The translations under genes were made by a program, and so were the position numbers. A stretch of 42,356 nt of DNA, from contig JAGOKC010000010.1 in NCBI GenBank assembly GCA_017994835.1, positions 1-42,356 of the forward strand, in the 5' to 3' direction. The notes under the pieces are model-generated. The model worked only from the letters and a program-made list of their open reading frames with translations. It searched no databases and was not told where the DNA came from. Below are positions 26,618 through 35,755 of the stretch, in pieces (within the stretch, counting starts at the first letter, position 1; the number at the start of each line of letters is the position of its first letter). The stretch comes from Aquabacterium sp. (lineage in GTDB: Bacteria; Pseudomonadota; Gammaproteobacteria; Burkholderiales; Burkholderiaceae_C).

Positions 26618-27313
26618 TCAGCCGTAGCAAGCCAATCGCTGAACGTCGGGGATGTGTATCTGACGGCGGTTCACTGCGATGAGTCCGTTGGCCTGCAGTT
26701 CGTGCAAGATTCGCGAAAAATGCTCGGGGGTCACCGACAGCAACGATGCGATGGTACCCTTGCTGGTGGGCAAGGAAACAGTGGCGTCGCGCTGTGTTGT
26801 TGGCATCAAGCCCACGTCGGGTGACTGAACCAGGTAATCCACCACACGCTTGACGCCGGAGTGCAAGGTCAAGGCCTCGATATCGCGCACCAGGCAGGCA
26901 AAGCGACGCGACAAATCGGTGATGAAGCGCAAAGCCAGTTCCGGGCTGCGAGTCAATTCGATCATCAGCACGTCCTTGGGAATCTCGACCATCTGCACAT
27001 CGACCAACGCCGAAGCATTGACACTGTGGGGTCGATCATTGAACAGCAGCGCCTCTGTGACGCAACCGCCTTCGGCCACCACCTCAATGACCTTCTCGTG
27101 TCCGTTGGAGCCTTTGGCGTACAGCTTCACCAAGCCATCCACCACCAAAGACAATCCTTCGCAATCATCGCCAGCAGCAAAGATCTCGGTGCCGCGCGGC
27201 ACCCGTCTGACACGCGATGCAGCGGCAATGCGCTGCAACTCTGCTTCCGGCATGTTCTGGAATAAAACCTGACTACCCAGGTAAGACACCACATCTACCC
27301 GACGTGAACCCAT
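26618..27313 (-). CDS. Crp/Fnr-family regulator, DNR/NnrR type
   Basis: This 231-residue transcription factor has an N-terminal cyclic-nucleotide-type sensing fold (residues ~10-125), a dimer helix, and a C-terminal winged helix (residues ~165-225). There is no N-terminal Cys cluster, so it is not an oxygen-sensing FNR with an iron-sulfur centre. The family and setting point to a DNR/NnrR-type nitric oxide sensor. The recognition helix reads VTPEHFSRILHEL, keeping the E-x-x-S-R contacts that read TTGAT half-sites. The start at 27313 is set by GGAGAGG placed six bases before it; an ATG overlapping that site is unlikely. It follows the carbonic anhydrase gene on the same strand. Confidence 0.85.
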   Translation of the reverse strand: MGSRRVDVVSYLGSQVLFQNMPEAELQRIAAASRVRRVPRGTEIFAAGDDCEGLSLVVDGLVKLYAKGSNGHEKVIEVVAEGGCVTEALLFNDRPHSVNASALVDVQMVEIPKDVLMIELTRSPELALRFITDLSRRFACLVRDIEALTLHSGVKRVVDYLVQSPDVGLMPTTQRDATVSLPTSKGTIASLLSVTPEHFSRILHELQANGLIAVNRRQIHIPDVQRLACYG

Positions 27314-27375
27314 GTTTGACCTCTCCAAAATCCAGTGAGCTGCGTGGATTCTGGGTTCAAGTTGTCATTATGGAT

Positions 27376-27389
27376 TTGATGCGGCGCAA
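27376..27389 (-). promoter_or_regulatory. Weak FNR/DNR-like box upstream of the Crp/Fnr regulator
   Basis: TTGATGCGGCGCAA matches TTGAT-N4-ATCAA at 8 of 10 positions, with one perfect half-site. Its centre is about 70 bases before the regulator start codon, a reasonable distance for activation or autoregulation. A 12-base palindrome, AACCATGTGGTT (27406-27417), lies just upstream. The gap of 132 bases suggests the regulator has its own promoter. Confidence 0.4.
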
Positions 27390-27445
27390 AGCTAACCGAT
27401 GCGACAACCATGTGGTTATCCCTTCATCGGGGTGCCAGATGCCGC

Positions 27446-28147
27446 TCAGGCAGGCGGATACCAGGAAGAATCAACTTCGTTGAAAATCGAGCTGCTGTCC
27501 ACGGCCATGTCACGGTACGGACCTGTGCCGCTGTGATCGGCGATGGATGCGGGAACGAACTTGCCGGTCTGGACATCGAAAACGTGAATCTCACCTTCTT
27601 CGATGACATAGTGCCAACCATGCAGCGAGATCTGGCGTTTTTCAACCCGTTGGCGCACCATCGGATAGTCCATCAGACGCTCAAGTTGCAGCACCACCGA
27701 CCGTTGCTCGGTACGCCGCAGTGCCTCCTGCGTCACCTGGACGGGCAAGATGGCCTCACGAGCCAAGTCCAACCAGGCATTGAGATTTTGAGCTTCGGGG
27801 GAGAGTTCTTCGTAAAGCGCCTTCATGGCACCGCAGTCGGAGTGACCGCACACGACAATCTGACTGACATGCAGATTGAGTACGGCGTATTCAATCGCAG
27901 CAGCAGTCCCGTGCAGACCATGCAGACCGTTATAGGGTGGCACCAGCGCGCCGACATTGCGAACAATGAATAACTCGCCTGGGCCAGAGCCCGTCAACAT
28001 GTAGGGCAGGAGACGGGAATCAGAACACCCCACGAATAAAATCGTGGGGCGCTGACCCTGTTCGACCAACTCCTTGAATTGCCCCTGATACTGGGGGAAA
28101 TAATCGGTTCGAAAGCGTCGAATTCGATTGAGCAGGTCGTCGTCCAT
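27446..28147 (-). CDS. Beta-class carbonic anhydrase
   Basis: This zinc enzyme interconverts CO2 and bicarbonate. The 233 residues carry the full beta-class set: Cys41, Asp43 and Arg45 in VGCSDSRL, and His102 and Cys105 in VCGHSDCGAM, giving the Cys-His-Cys zinc site and the Asp-Arg dyad. The length is typical of proteobacterial Can-like enzymes and no signal peptide is seen, so it is cytosolic. The ATG follows the stop of the PPIase gene by three bases, with the stop TAAGG doubling as a ribosome binding site, so it is very likely co-transcribed with the nar genes. Its role there may be supply or removal of bicarbonate or pH buffering, which is inference. Confidence 0.93.
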   Translation of the reverse strand: MDDDLLNRIRRFRTDYFPQYQGQFKELVEQGQRPTILFVGCSDSRLLPYMLTGSGPGELFIVRNVGALVPPYNGLHGLHGTAAAIEYAVLNLHVSQIVVCGHSDCGAMKALYEELSPEAQNLNAWLDLAREAILPVQVTQEALRRTEQRSVVLQLERLMDYPMVRQRVEKRQISLHGWHYVIEEGEIHVFDVQTGKFVPASIADHSGTGPYRDMAVDSSSIFNEVDSSWYPPA

Positions 28148-28150
28148 GCC

Positions 28151-28945
28151 TTACTGCAGCAAAGGTGAATCGGCTGCGTCGAGGCTCACGCCATGAACCT
28201 CCCAGCGCCCTGCCAGCAACTGCATGGCTTGACGCAATGCCGTCACCCAAGCCTGCTGACGCAGGGATTGCGCAACAGCTTCTTGCACCACCTCAAAGTC
28301 CTGCACCTGCCCAGGCTGCCGTTGCAGCACCTCAACGACGTGCAGACCGAAACGGCTGTGCACCAGTCGAGGCAGCACACCGACGTTGGCCGAGCCTTCA
28401 TCTTGCCCGAAGAGCTCACGGGCAAACTCAGGCGCGCAATCGGCTGCAGTCAACCAACCCAGGTCACCGCCCTGTTCAGAACTGGGGCAGTTCGACAGAT
28501 CGCGTGCAACCTCGGCAAAGCGACGTGGTTCGGAACGCACGTCGAGCAAGGCCTGCTCGGCACGCAAGCGCAACGCCTTGACATCGACGCCCGGAGTGAC
28601 GGCGAACAGAATGTGACGCGCTTGCACACGCTCACCAATCGCGTAGTGCGATGTGTGAGCAGCGTGATGACGACGGCAAGATGCCTCGTCAGGTTCAGGC
28701 ACGCGCAGATTCTGTGCCAACCATTGGTCAATGGCTTCGGCAGCTGCCTCGCTCATGACCCCGTCCACAGGCTGAGGATCGTCGGTAGAGAGCAAACCGG
28801 CTTCCATGGCTGCCTGGCGCAACAACTCCAGGCTGGCACGCTGGCGGCACTCGGTTTCAGTGAGGTTGGCCGTGTCATCGGCCAACAACACCTCTCCAAC
28901 GCGCAACGGGACCGCCCCTGCGGCTTCGAGGTTCACGCTCATCAT
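28151..28945 (-). CDS. NifM/PpiC-type peptidyl-prolyl isomerase of the nar operon
   Basis: This is a parvulin-type prolyl isomerase of 264 residues. The N-terminal ~120 residues are helical (a NifM/SurA-like arm), and the rotamase domain lies at ~130-230. It shows the parvulin strand QARHILFAVTPGVD, the SEQGGDLGWLTAADCAPEF loop, and the closing HSRFGLHVVEVLQRQPG. There is no signal peptide, so it acts in the cytosol, unlike SurA or PrsA. It sits nine bases after narI. By analogy with NifM and nitrogenase it may help fold or assemble the nitrate reductase; that is inference from position. The start is 28945 or the adjacent Met at 28942. Confidence 0.88.
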   Translation of the reverse strand: MMSVNLEAAGAVPLRVGEVLLADDTANLTETECRQRASLELLRQAAMEAGLLSTDDPQPVDGVMSEAAAEAIDQWLAQNLRVPEPDEASCRRHHAAHTSHYAIGERVQARHILFAVTPGVDVKALRLRAEQALLDVRSEPRRFAEVARDLSNCPSSEQGGDLGWLTAADCAPEFARELFGQDEGSANVGVLPRLVHSRFGLHVVEVLQRQPGQVQDFEVVQEAVAQSLRQQAWVTALRQAMQLLAGRWEVHGVSLDAADSPLLQ

Positions 28946-28954
28946 GGTCTCGCT

Positions 28955-29656
28955 TTACTTGTTGAGGCCAATCTTGCGGCTACGCACGATCTGCCACGGA
29001 CGAGCAATGTAACCCACCGAAGCAAAACCGCTCCACACGTGCACCAGACGGGTGAAAGGGAAAATCGCGAACAGGGTCATGCCCATGAACATGTGAACCT
29101 TGAACACGATGGACACATCGGTGATGAAGGTGGGCGCATCGCCACGGAAGGTGACGAGGTGTTGCGCCCAGGACATCAGTTGCAGCATCGTGCCACCATC
29201 GCTGTGCTCGATGGACAAAGGCACCGTCGACAGACCCAGCAACAAGGTGGCCAGAATCCAGAACAGCACCAGGAAGTCACGGCCTGTCGAGGTGGCGCGA
29301 ACACGGGTGTTGGTCAGACGACGATGGATCAGCAGCAGCACGCCGATGAGGGCAAGCGTACCCAGGATGCCACCAGCCACCACAGCCAACATTTGCTTTT
29401 GTCCAGCAGTCACACCCAACGCGTGGATGACTTCATGAGGCGTCAACATGCCCACGAAGTGACCAAAGAACAGGCCGATGATACCGAGGTGGAACAGGTT
29501 GGAACCCACTCGCAAACTGCCCGTGGACAGCATCTGACTGGATTCGCTGCGCCACGAGTATTGCTCGCGGTCGAATCGCATCAGACTGCCCAGAAGGAAC
29601 AGTGCGCCGCAGATGTAGGGATAAATACCGAAGATGAAGTGATGAGAGAGGCTCAT
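28955..29656 (-). CDS. narI: Respiratory nitrate reductase gamma subunit (cytochrome b)
   Basis: This membrane anchor oxidises quinol on the periplasmic side and passes electrons through two b haems to NarH. The 233 residues have five transmembrane helices. The haem ligands sit where they do in E. coli NarI: His56 and His66 in NLFHLGIIGLFFGHFVGM, with the second pair in the late helices around VFKVHMFMGMTLFAIFPFTRLVHVWSG. Its ATG overlaps the narJ stop by four bases (ATGA). Confidence 0.97.
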   Translation of the reverse strand: MSLSHHFIFGIYPYICGALFLLGSLMRFDREQYSWRSESSQMLSTGSLRVGSNLFHLGIIGLFFGHFVGMLTPHEVIHALGVTAGQKQMLAVVAGGILGTLALIGVLLLIHRRLTNTRVRATSTGRDFLVLFWILATLLLGLSTVPLSIEHSDGGTMLQLMSWAQHLVTFRGDAPTFITDVSIVFKVHMFMGMTLFAIFPFTRLVHVWSGFASVGYIARPWQIVRSRKIGLNK

Positions 29657-30375
29657 GCTGGTGCTCCTCGTTGGGGGGTCGATGCGGTCCGCCGCACGAT
29701 CTGGATGGGTTGAGGCTGGTCAGGGCTTTGCTGGCCTTTGCTGCTGCAACCGGCAAAGGCTTCAGGCTCGGCCCAGCTTGCGTCGAGGTCTTCCTCGGCC
29801 ACGACAGCCACGGTCTCGATGTCTTGGTGTCCAACTTCCAGCAACGCTGCCAGAACGTGTGCATACAGGGTCTGGCGTTTGACCAGAGACGTATGCACCG
29901 AATTCAGGATGTGCGCGATCTCGCCAATGAAATCACGCATCTGCGCCACTGGCAAGGTTGAAAGGAACTCCATGACCACGGGCAAGTAATCGGGCAACTC
30001 GCCACCGACCTTGGTCGGGTCAAGCATCATCCCGGCCTGCTCGTATGTCTTGACCAGGTCGATCATGGCCGGACCACGGTCACGCGAATCACCGTGCACA
30101 TGCTCAAACAAGTGCAGGGATGTTGCGCGACCACGGTCGAACATCTCGACGTAGTCCTCCTCCACGGCGAAGGGGTCTCGCTGAACCAGGGAGTCCAGCA
30201 ACTTGTTGAGGCCCAGCATGCGCTGTTTGCTCAACACCCCGTCGTCGGCGAGCACCTTTTTCAACTCAGGCACCAGGGCGCGCAATTCTGCGCCTGGATA
30301 GCTGAGCAGGTGCGCCAACGCCCGCAACGTGTAGGTGGGTGCGACGCCAAGCTGACGTTCAGGAACGGCCGTCAT
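29653..30375 (-). CDS. narJ: Nitrate reductase assembly chaperone
   Basis: NarJ is a cytosolic TorD-family chaperone that binds NarG, helps load the molybdenum cofactor and iron-sulfur clusters, and is not part of the final enzyme. The 240-residue all-helical protein has the family segments LRALAHLLSYPGAELRALVPEL, YVEMFDRGRATSLHLFEHVHGDSRDRGPAM (given by its ends YVEMFDRGR and HGDSRDRG), and DYLPVVMEFLSTLP. The start at 30375 follows the narH stop by two bases. The C-terminal ~50 residues are acidic and Pro/Gln-rich, as in other NarJ proteins of this group. Confidence 0.95.
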   Translation of the reverse strand: MTAVPERQLGVAPTYTLRALAHLLSYPGAELRALVPELKKVLADDGVLSKQRMLGLNKLLDSLVQRDPFAVEEDYVEMFDRGRATSLHLFEHVHGDSRDRGPAMIDLVKTYEQAGMMLDPTKVGGELPDYLPVVMEFLSTLPVAQMRDFIGEIAHILNSVHTSLVKRQTLYAHVLAALLEVGHQDIETVAVVAEEDLDASWAEPEAFAGCSSKGQQSPDQPQPIQIVRRTASTPQRGAPA

Positions 30376-30377
30376 GC

Positions 30378-31901
30378 TCACAGCTCCGCCTTGATGGGAA
30401 TGGTGCGCTTCTTCGCGGTACCGAACAGGCTGGCATCGCTTGCGCCATCGGAGCAACCGTTGCCGAACGAGAAGCCGCAGCCACCACGCAGATCAAATGC
30501 GTTCTCGGCGTACTCACGGTGAGCCGACGGGATCACGAAGCGGTCTTCGTAGTTGGCAATGGCCATCACGTGGTACATGTCTTCGACGGTGTTCTTGTCC
30601 ATCGCGACCTGTGCCAGCACCTTGTCGTTCTCGACGCCATCCACATGACGGCTGCGCATGTAAGCGCGCATGGCCAGCATGCGCTCCAGCGCGCGGGTCA
30701 CCGGGAAGGTGTCACCAGCGGTCAGGAGGTTGGCCAGGTACTTGACGGGGATGCGCAGTTGCTTGACGTCCGGGATTTCGCCGTTGACGCCCAGATCACC
30801 CACGTTGGCAGCTGCCTGAATGGGGGACAGAGGCGGCACGTACCAAACCATCGGCAGCGTGCGGTACTCGGGGTGCAGCGGCAGCGCAACCTTCCAGTCC
30901 ACAGCCATCTTGTAAACGGGGCTGTGACGGGCGGCAACCATCCAGGCGTCAGGGATACCGTCCTTGCGAGCCTGTTCGATCACCTTTGGATCGTTGGGGT
31001 CAAGGAACAGATCCAGCTGAGCCTGATAGAGGTCACGGTCGTGTTCAACACTGGCTGCTGCCTGGATGCCATCAGCGTCATACAGCAGCACGCCCAGGTA
31101 GCGAATGCGGCCCACGCAGGTTTCAGAGCAAACCGTGGGTTGACCAGCTTCGATACGGGGGTAGCAGAAGATGCACTTCTCGGCCTTGCCCGACTTCCAG
31201 TTGTAATAGATCTTCTTGTACGGGCAACCGGAGACGCACATGCGCCAGCCACGGCACTTGTCCTGGTCGATCAGGACGATGCCATCTTCCTCGCGCTTGT
31301 AGATCGAGCCCGAAGGGCACGACGCCACACAGGCGGGGTTCAGGCAGTGCTCGCACAGGCGAGGCAAGTACATCATGAAGGTGTTTTCGAACTGGCCGTA
31401 GATATCCTTCTGGATATCATCGAAGTTCTTGTCCTTGCTGCGCTTGCTGAACTCGCCGCCAAGAATTTCTTCCCAGTTCGGACCCCATTCGATCTTCTCC
31501 ATGCGCTTGCCTGTGATCAGGCTGCGCGGACGCGCGGTCGGAGGAGCCTTCGATTTCGGAGCGTTGTGCAAATGCTCGTAGTCGAACGTGAAGGGCTCGT
31601 AGTAATCGTCGATCTCGGGCAGATTGGGGTTGGCGAAGATCTTCATCAGCAAGCTGAGCTTGCCGCCTTGGCGAGGCTCGATCTTGCCGCTGGACTTGCG
31701 TACCCAACCACCATTCCACTTGTCCTGGTTTTCCCATTCTTTGGGATAACCAATACCGGGCTTGGTTTCGACGTTGTTGAACCAGGCGTACTCGACGCCA
31801 GGGCGGCTGGTCCAGACGTTCTTGCAGGTCACCGAACAGGTATGGCAACCAATGCACTTGTCCAGATTCAGGACCATGCCGATTTGAGCGCGGATTTTCA
31901 T
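30378..31901 (-). CDS. narH: Respiratory nitrate reductase beta subunit (Fe-S)
   Basis: This is the electron-transfer subunit that carries electrons from NarI haem b to NarG. All four Cys groups of the 507-residue protein are present: CIGCHTCSVTC at residues ~16-26, CEHCLNPACVASCP, CRGWRMCVSGCP, and the CIFCYPRIEAGQ..VCSETC set. The Trp in CRGWRMC replaces one Cys and marks the 3Fe-4S cluster, giving three 4Fe-4S and one 3Fe-4S. The start MKIRAQIGMVLNLDKC at 31901 overlaps the narG stop (ATGA). No signal peptide is present, as expected for the cytoplasmic Nar type. Confidence 0.97.
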   Translation of the reverse strand: MKIRAQIGMVLNLDKCIGCHTCSVTCKNVWTSRPGVEYAWFNNVETKPGIGYPKEWENQDKWNGGWVRKSSGKIEPRQGGKLSLLMKIFANPNLPEIDDYYEPFTFDYEHLHNAPKSKAPPTARPRSLITGKRMEKIEWGPNWEEILGGEFSKRSKDKNFDDIQKDIYGQFENTFMMYLPRLCEHCLNPACVASCPSGSIYKREEDGIVLIDQDKCRGWRMCVSGCPYKKIYYNWKSGKAEKCIFCYPRIEAGQPTVCSETCVGRIRYLGVLLYDADGIQAAASVEHDRDLYQAQLDLFLDPNDPKVIEQARKDGIPDAWMVAARHSPVYKMAVDWKVALPLHPEYRTLPMVWYVPPLSPIQAAANVGDLGVNGEIPDVKQLRIPVKYLANLLTAGDTFPVTRALERMLAMRAYMRSRHVDGVENDKVLAQVAMDKNTVEDMYHVMAIANYEDRFVIPSAHREYAENAFDLRGGCGFSFGNGCSDGASDASLFGTAKKRTIPIKAEL

Positions 31902-34900
31902 GCGTGTGCTCCTTGCGAGCTGGTGGCGGAACCTTCGTCGTCCAGCCAATCAACTTTGTTCATCTTGCGGACAACCACAAACTCGTCGCGGTTGGTACCG
32001 ATGGTGCCGTAGTAGTTGAAGCCGTAGCTGAACTGTGCGTAACCACCGATCATGTGAGTTGGCTTGAGCACCACGCGGGTCACCGAGTTGTGGATACCAC
32101 CGCGAGTGCCTGTGATCTCAGAGCCAGGGGTGTTGATGATCTTTTCCTGGGCGTGATACATCAGGGTCATGCCGGGGTTCACACGCTGGCTCACCACCGC
32201 ACGGGCCGCAATGGCACCGTTGATGTTGAACAGCTCGACCCAGTCGTTGTCCACAATGCCAGCCTTCTTGGCGTCGTCCTCGCTCAGCCAGATCACCGGA
32301 CCACCACGGTTGAGCGTGAGCATCAACAGGTTGTCGGTGTAAGTGGAGTGGATACCCCACTTCTGGTGCGGCGTGATGAAGTTGAGCGCGATTTCCTTGT
32401 TGCCGTTCGGCTTGATGTTCTTGATGCCTTCCACAGCCTTCAAGTCAACCGGCGGACGATAGGAGACGAAACCTTCACCGAACGCAATCATCCATGGGTG
32501 ATCCATGTAGAACTGCTGACGCCCGGTCAGGGTGCGCCATGGGATCAGTTCATGCACGTTGGTGTAACCGGCGTTGTAAGACACCTTCTCGCTTTCCAGG
32601 CCAGACCAGGTCGGCGAGGAGATGATCTTGCGCGGTTGCGCCTGGATGTCGCGATAACGGATTTTCTCGTCTTCGCGGTGCAGGGCCAGGTGGGTGTGAT
32701 CCAGACCAGTCTGCTTGCCCAGAGCCTCCCATGCCTTGACGGCCACGTGACCATTGGTCTCGGGGGCCAGCATCAGCACCACTTCGGTGGCGTCGATGTC
32801 GGACTCGATCTTGGCAAAACCCTTGCTGACGCCCTCTTCACGGACCTTGCCGTTGAGTTCGATCAGTGCATGGACTTCGTCCTCTGTATTCCAGCCGATG
32901 CCCTTGCCGCCGTTGCCCAGCTTGTCCATCAACGGGCCAAGCGAGGTGAAGCGCTTGAAGACGTTCGGATAGTCGCGCTCGACCACCGCGATTTGCGGAC
33001 CGGTCTTGCCGGGGATCAGGTCAACTTCGCCACGCGCCCAGTCCTGCACATCGAACGGCTGGGCCATTTCGCCAGCCGTGTCGTGCATGATCGGGTTCAT
33101 GACGATTTCCTTCTCGACGCCGAGGTGGCCGACGCAGACTTCGGAGAAGGTCTTGGCAAAGCCCTTGTAGATCTCCCAGTCGGAACGGGCTTCCCAGGCA
33201 GGTTCCACCGCTGCAGACAGCGGGTGGATGAAGGGGTGCATGTCGGACGTGTTGAGGTCGTTCTTCTCGTACCAGGTTGCCGTAGGCAGCACGATGTCGG
33301 AGTACAGACAGGTCGTGCTCATGCGGAAATCGAGCGTGACCAGCAGGTCCAGCTTGCCCTCAGGTGCCTGGTCGTGCCACTTGACCTCTTGCGGCTTGGC
33401 ATCGCCAACGCCCAGATCCTTGCCCTGCACGCCGTTGGTGGTGCCCAGCAGGTGCTTGAGGAAGTACTCGTGGCCCTTGCCGGACGAACCCAGGATGTTG
33501 GAGCGCCACACGAACATGTTGCGCGGCCAGTTGACCGGATTGTCGGGGTCCATGCAGGACAACTTCAAGGTGCCGTCCTTCAGTGCGCTGACGGTGTAAT
33601 CCTTGGGGTCCATGCCCTTGGCTTGCGCATCCTTGACCACCTTCAGAGGGTTGGTTTCGAGCTGCGGGGCAGACGGCAACCAGCCCATGCGCTCGGCGCG
33701 CACGTTGTAGTCAATCATGCTGCCGCCGAACTTGCTCTTGTCAGCCAGTGGCGAGAGGACTTCGTCCACGCCCAGCTTTTCGTAGCGCCACTGGTCGGTG
33801 TGGGCGTAGAAGAAGCTGGTGGAGTTTTGTTGACGGGGTGGACGCGACCAGTCGAGGGCGAAGGCCAGTGCCGTCCAGCCGGTTTGCGGACGCAGCTTTT
33901 CCTGACCCACGTAGTGAGCCCAGCCGCCACCGCTTTGACCAATACAACCGCACATCATCAGCATGTTGATGATGCCGCGGTAGTTCATGTCGCAGTGGTA
34001 CCAGTGGTTCATGGCCGCGCCGATGATGACCATGGACTTGCCCTTGGTCTTGTCGGCGTTGTCAGCAAACTGGCGGGCAACGGTGATGACCTGATCACGT
34101 GGCGAGCCGGTGATCTGCTCTTGCCAGGCCGGGGTGTAAGCGATGTTCTCGTCGTAAGACTTCGCGCCATCGTCCACCAGCTGACCAGCGGCATTTTTCA
34201 GACCACGGAACACGCCGTAGCTGGCGACCTGCAGGTCGAACACGGTCGCAACCCAGGTTTCACGGGCCTGACCACTCTTGTCCTGCACGGTGACGCGCTG
34301 CATGGGCACGTTGCGCAGCAGGATGTCGCTTTGCTTGTTGCTTGGGAAGTTCGGGGTGTCGATGCCACCGAAGTAAGGGAAGGCAACCTTGTTGACATCG
34401 GCAGCTTGGGTTTCTGCCTGTTTGGCATCTTCCAGCACCGACAGCTTGAGGCCGACCAGGCGGTCACTGACGCCTTCCTTGGTTTCCAGGTTCCACTTGC
34501 CTTCGTCGGCACGACCGGAATCGCCCCAACGGAAACCAATGGAGCCATTGGGCACCACGATGCTGCCATCAGCGTCATAGGCCAGGGTCTTCCATTCGTT
34601 GTTGCTGCCAGCACCAACTTCACCACCCAGGTCGCTGGCGCGCAGGTAGCGGCCCGGCACCAGTGCCTTGCCAGCCGGCGTGTCCTGCTCATCGAGCATC
34701 ACGAGCATGGGCAAGTCGGTGTAGCGGCGAGCGTAGTCGTCGAAATAGGCGCTGCGCTTGTCGAAGTAGAACTCTTTCAGGATGACGTGGCCCATGGCCA
34801 TGGCCACGGCAGCATCGGTACCCTGCTTGGGGTGCATCCAGATGTCGCACAGCTTGGCGACTTCGGAGTAGTCGGGCGTGACGGCCACGGTCTTGGCACC

Positions 34901-35722
34901 CTTGTAACGCACTTCGGTAAAGAAGTGGGCGTCAGGCGTGCGGGTCTGAGGCACGTTGGAGCCCCAGGCAATGATGTAGTTCGAGTTGTACCAGTCGGCA
35001 GACTCGGGAACGTCGGTTTGCTCACCCCAGATTTGCGGGCTGGAGGGAGGCAGGTCGCAGTACCAGTCGTAGAACGACATGGCCACGCCACCGATCAGGC
35101 TGAGGTAACGGGTACCGGCAGCGTAGCTGATCATGGACATGGCAGGAATTGGCGAGAAGCCAATGATGCGGTCCGGACCGTGTTGCTTGATGGTGTGAAC
35201 GTTGGCCGAAGCGATCAGTTCGTTGACTTCGTCCCAGCTGGAGCGCACAAAACCACCGAGGCCGCGCTCTTTTTGCCAGCTGCGGCGCGTTTCGGCGTTG
35301 GCCATCATGGCAGACCAGGCATCAACCGGGGTCTTGGCGACAGCACGTGCAGCACGCCAGTGCTTCAGCAGGTCACCACGCACCATGGGGTACTTGACGC
35401 GGTTGGCGCTGTACAGGTACCAGGAGTAGCTGGCACCACGAGCGCAACCACGGGGCTCGTGGTTGGGCAGGTCGTCGCGGGTGCGGGGGTAGTCGGTCTG
35501 CTGGGTTTCCCAGGTGACGATGCCGCCCTTGACGTAAACCTTCCACGAGCATGAGCCCGTGCAGTTCACGCCGTGGGTGGAACGCACGATCTTGTCGTGC
35601 TGCCAGCGGGTGCGGTAAGCGTCTTCCCAGGTGCGATCCTCGCCCGTGGTGACGCCGTGACCTTCTGCAAACCCTTCTTTGGGTTGGCTAAAAAAGGTCA
35701 ATCGGTCAAGAAAGTGACTCAT
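31898..35722 (-). CDS. narG: Respiratory nitrate reductase alpha subunit (molybdoenzyme)
   Basis: This catalytic subunit reduces nitrate to nitrite at a bis-MGD molybdenum centre on the cytoplasmic face. The 1274-residue length matches the family. The N terminus carries the FS0 cluster ligands His50, Cys54 and Cys58 in THGVNCTGSCSW, with the fourth Cys in NHEPRGCARGASYSW. The Asp expected to bind molybdenum is in ESADWYNSNYIIAWGSN. There is no twin-Arg signal that would send it to the periplasm. AGGAG lies seven bases before the ATG. It follows narK2 by 33 bases. Enzymes of this type also reduce chlorate and often selenate in passing. Confidence 0.98.
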   Translation of the reverse strand: MSHFLDRLTFFSQPKEGFAEGHGVTTGEDRTWEDAYRTRWQHDKIVRSTHGVNCTGSCSWKVYVKGGIVTWETQQTDYPRTRDDLPNHEPRGCARGASYSWYLYSANRVKYPMVRGDLLKHWRAARAVAKTPVDAWSAMMANAETRRSWQKERGLGGFVRSSWDEVNELIASANVHTIKQHGPDRIIGFSPIPAMSMISYAAGTRYLSLIGGVAMSFYDWYCDLPPSSPQIWGEQTDVPESADWYNSNYIIAWGSNVPQTRTPDAHFFTEVRYKGAKTVAVTPDYSEVAKLCDIWMHPKQGTDAAVAMAMGHVILKEFYFDKRSAYFDDYARRYTDLPMLVMLDEQDTPAGKALVPGRYLRASDLGGEVGAGSNNEWKTLAYDADGSIVVPNGSIGFRWGDSGRADEGKWNLETKEGVSDRLVGLKLSVLEDAKQAETQAADVNKVAFPYFGGIDTPNFPSNKQSDILLRNVPMQRVTVQDKSGQARETWVATVFDLQVASYGVFRGLKNAAGQLVDDGAKSYDENIAYTPAWQEQITGSPRDQVITVARQFADNADKTKGKSMVIIGAAMNHWYHCDMNYRGIINMLMMCGCIGQSGGGWAHYVGQEKLRPQTGWTALAFALDWSRPPRQQNSTSFFYAHTDQWRYEKLGVDEVLSPLADKSKFGGSMIDYNVRAERMGWLPSAPQLETNPLKVVKDAQAKGMDPKDYTVSALKDGTLKLSCMDPDNPVNWPRNMFVWRSNILGSSGKGHEYFLKHLLGTTNGVQGKDLGVGDAKPQEVKWHDQAPEGKLDLLVTLDFRMSTTCLYSDIVLPTATWYEKNDLNTSDMHPFIHPLSAAVEPAWEARSDWEIYKGFAKTFSEVCVGHLGVEKEIVMNPIMHDTAGEMAQPFDVQDWARGEVDLIPGKTGPQIAVVERDYPNVFKRFTSLGPLMDKLGNGGKGIGWNTEDEVHALIELNGKVREEGVSKGFAKIESDIDATEVVLMLAPETNGHVAVKAWEALGKQTGLDHTHLALHREDEKIRYRDIQAQPRKIISSPTWSGLESEKVSYNAGYTNVHELIPWRTLTGRQQFYMDHPWMIAFGEGFVSYRPPVDLKAVEGIKNIKPNGNKEIALNFITPHQKWGIHSTYTDNLLMLTLNRGGPVIWLSEDDAKKAGIVDNDWVELFNINGAIAARAVVSQRVNPGMTLMYHAQEKIINTPGSEITGTRGGIHNSVTRVVLKPTHMIGGYAQFSYGFNYYGTIGTNRDEFVVVRKMNKVDWLDDEGSATSSQGAHA

Positions 35723-35755
35723 GTGTTGACTCCTGTCAGATTCACGTGTGAGAGA

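Noticed and set aside
31904-35554. A 1216-codon open frame on the + strand opposite narG
   Set aside because: It is an exact mirror of narG, whose motifs are complete. Long antisense frames are common opposite GC-rich genes, and the translation (rich in His, Val, Asp, Gly) shows no family features or ribosome binding site.
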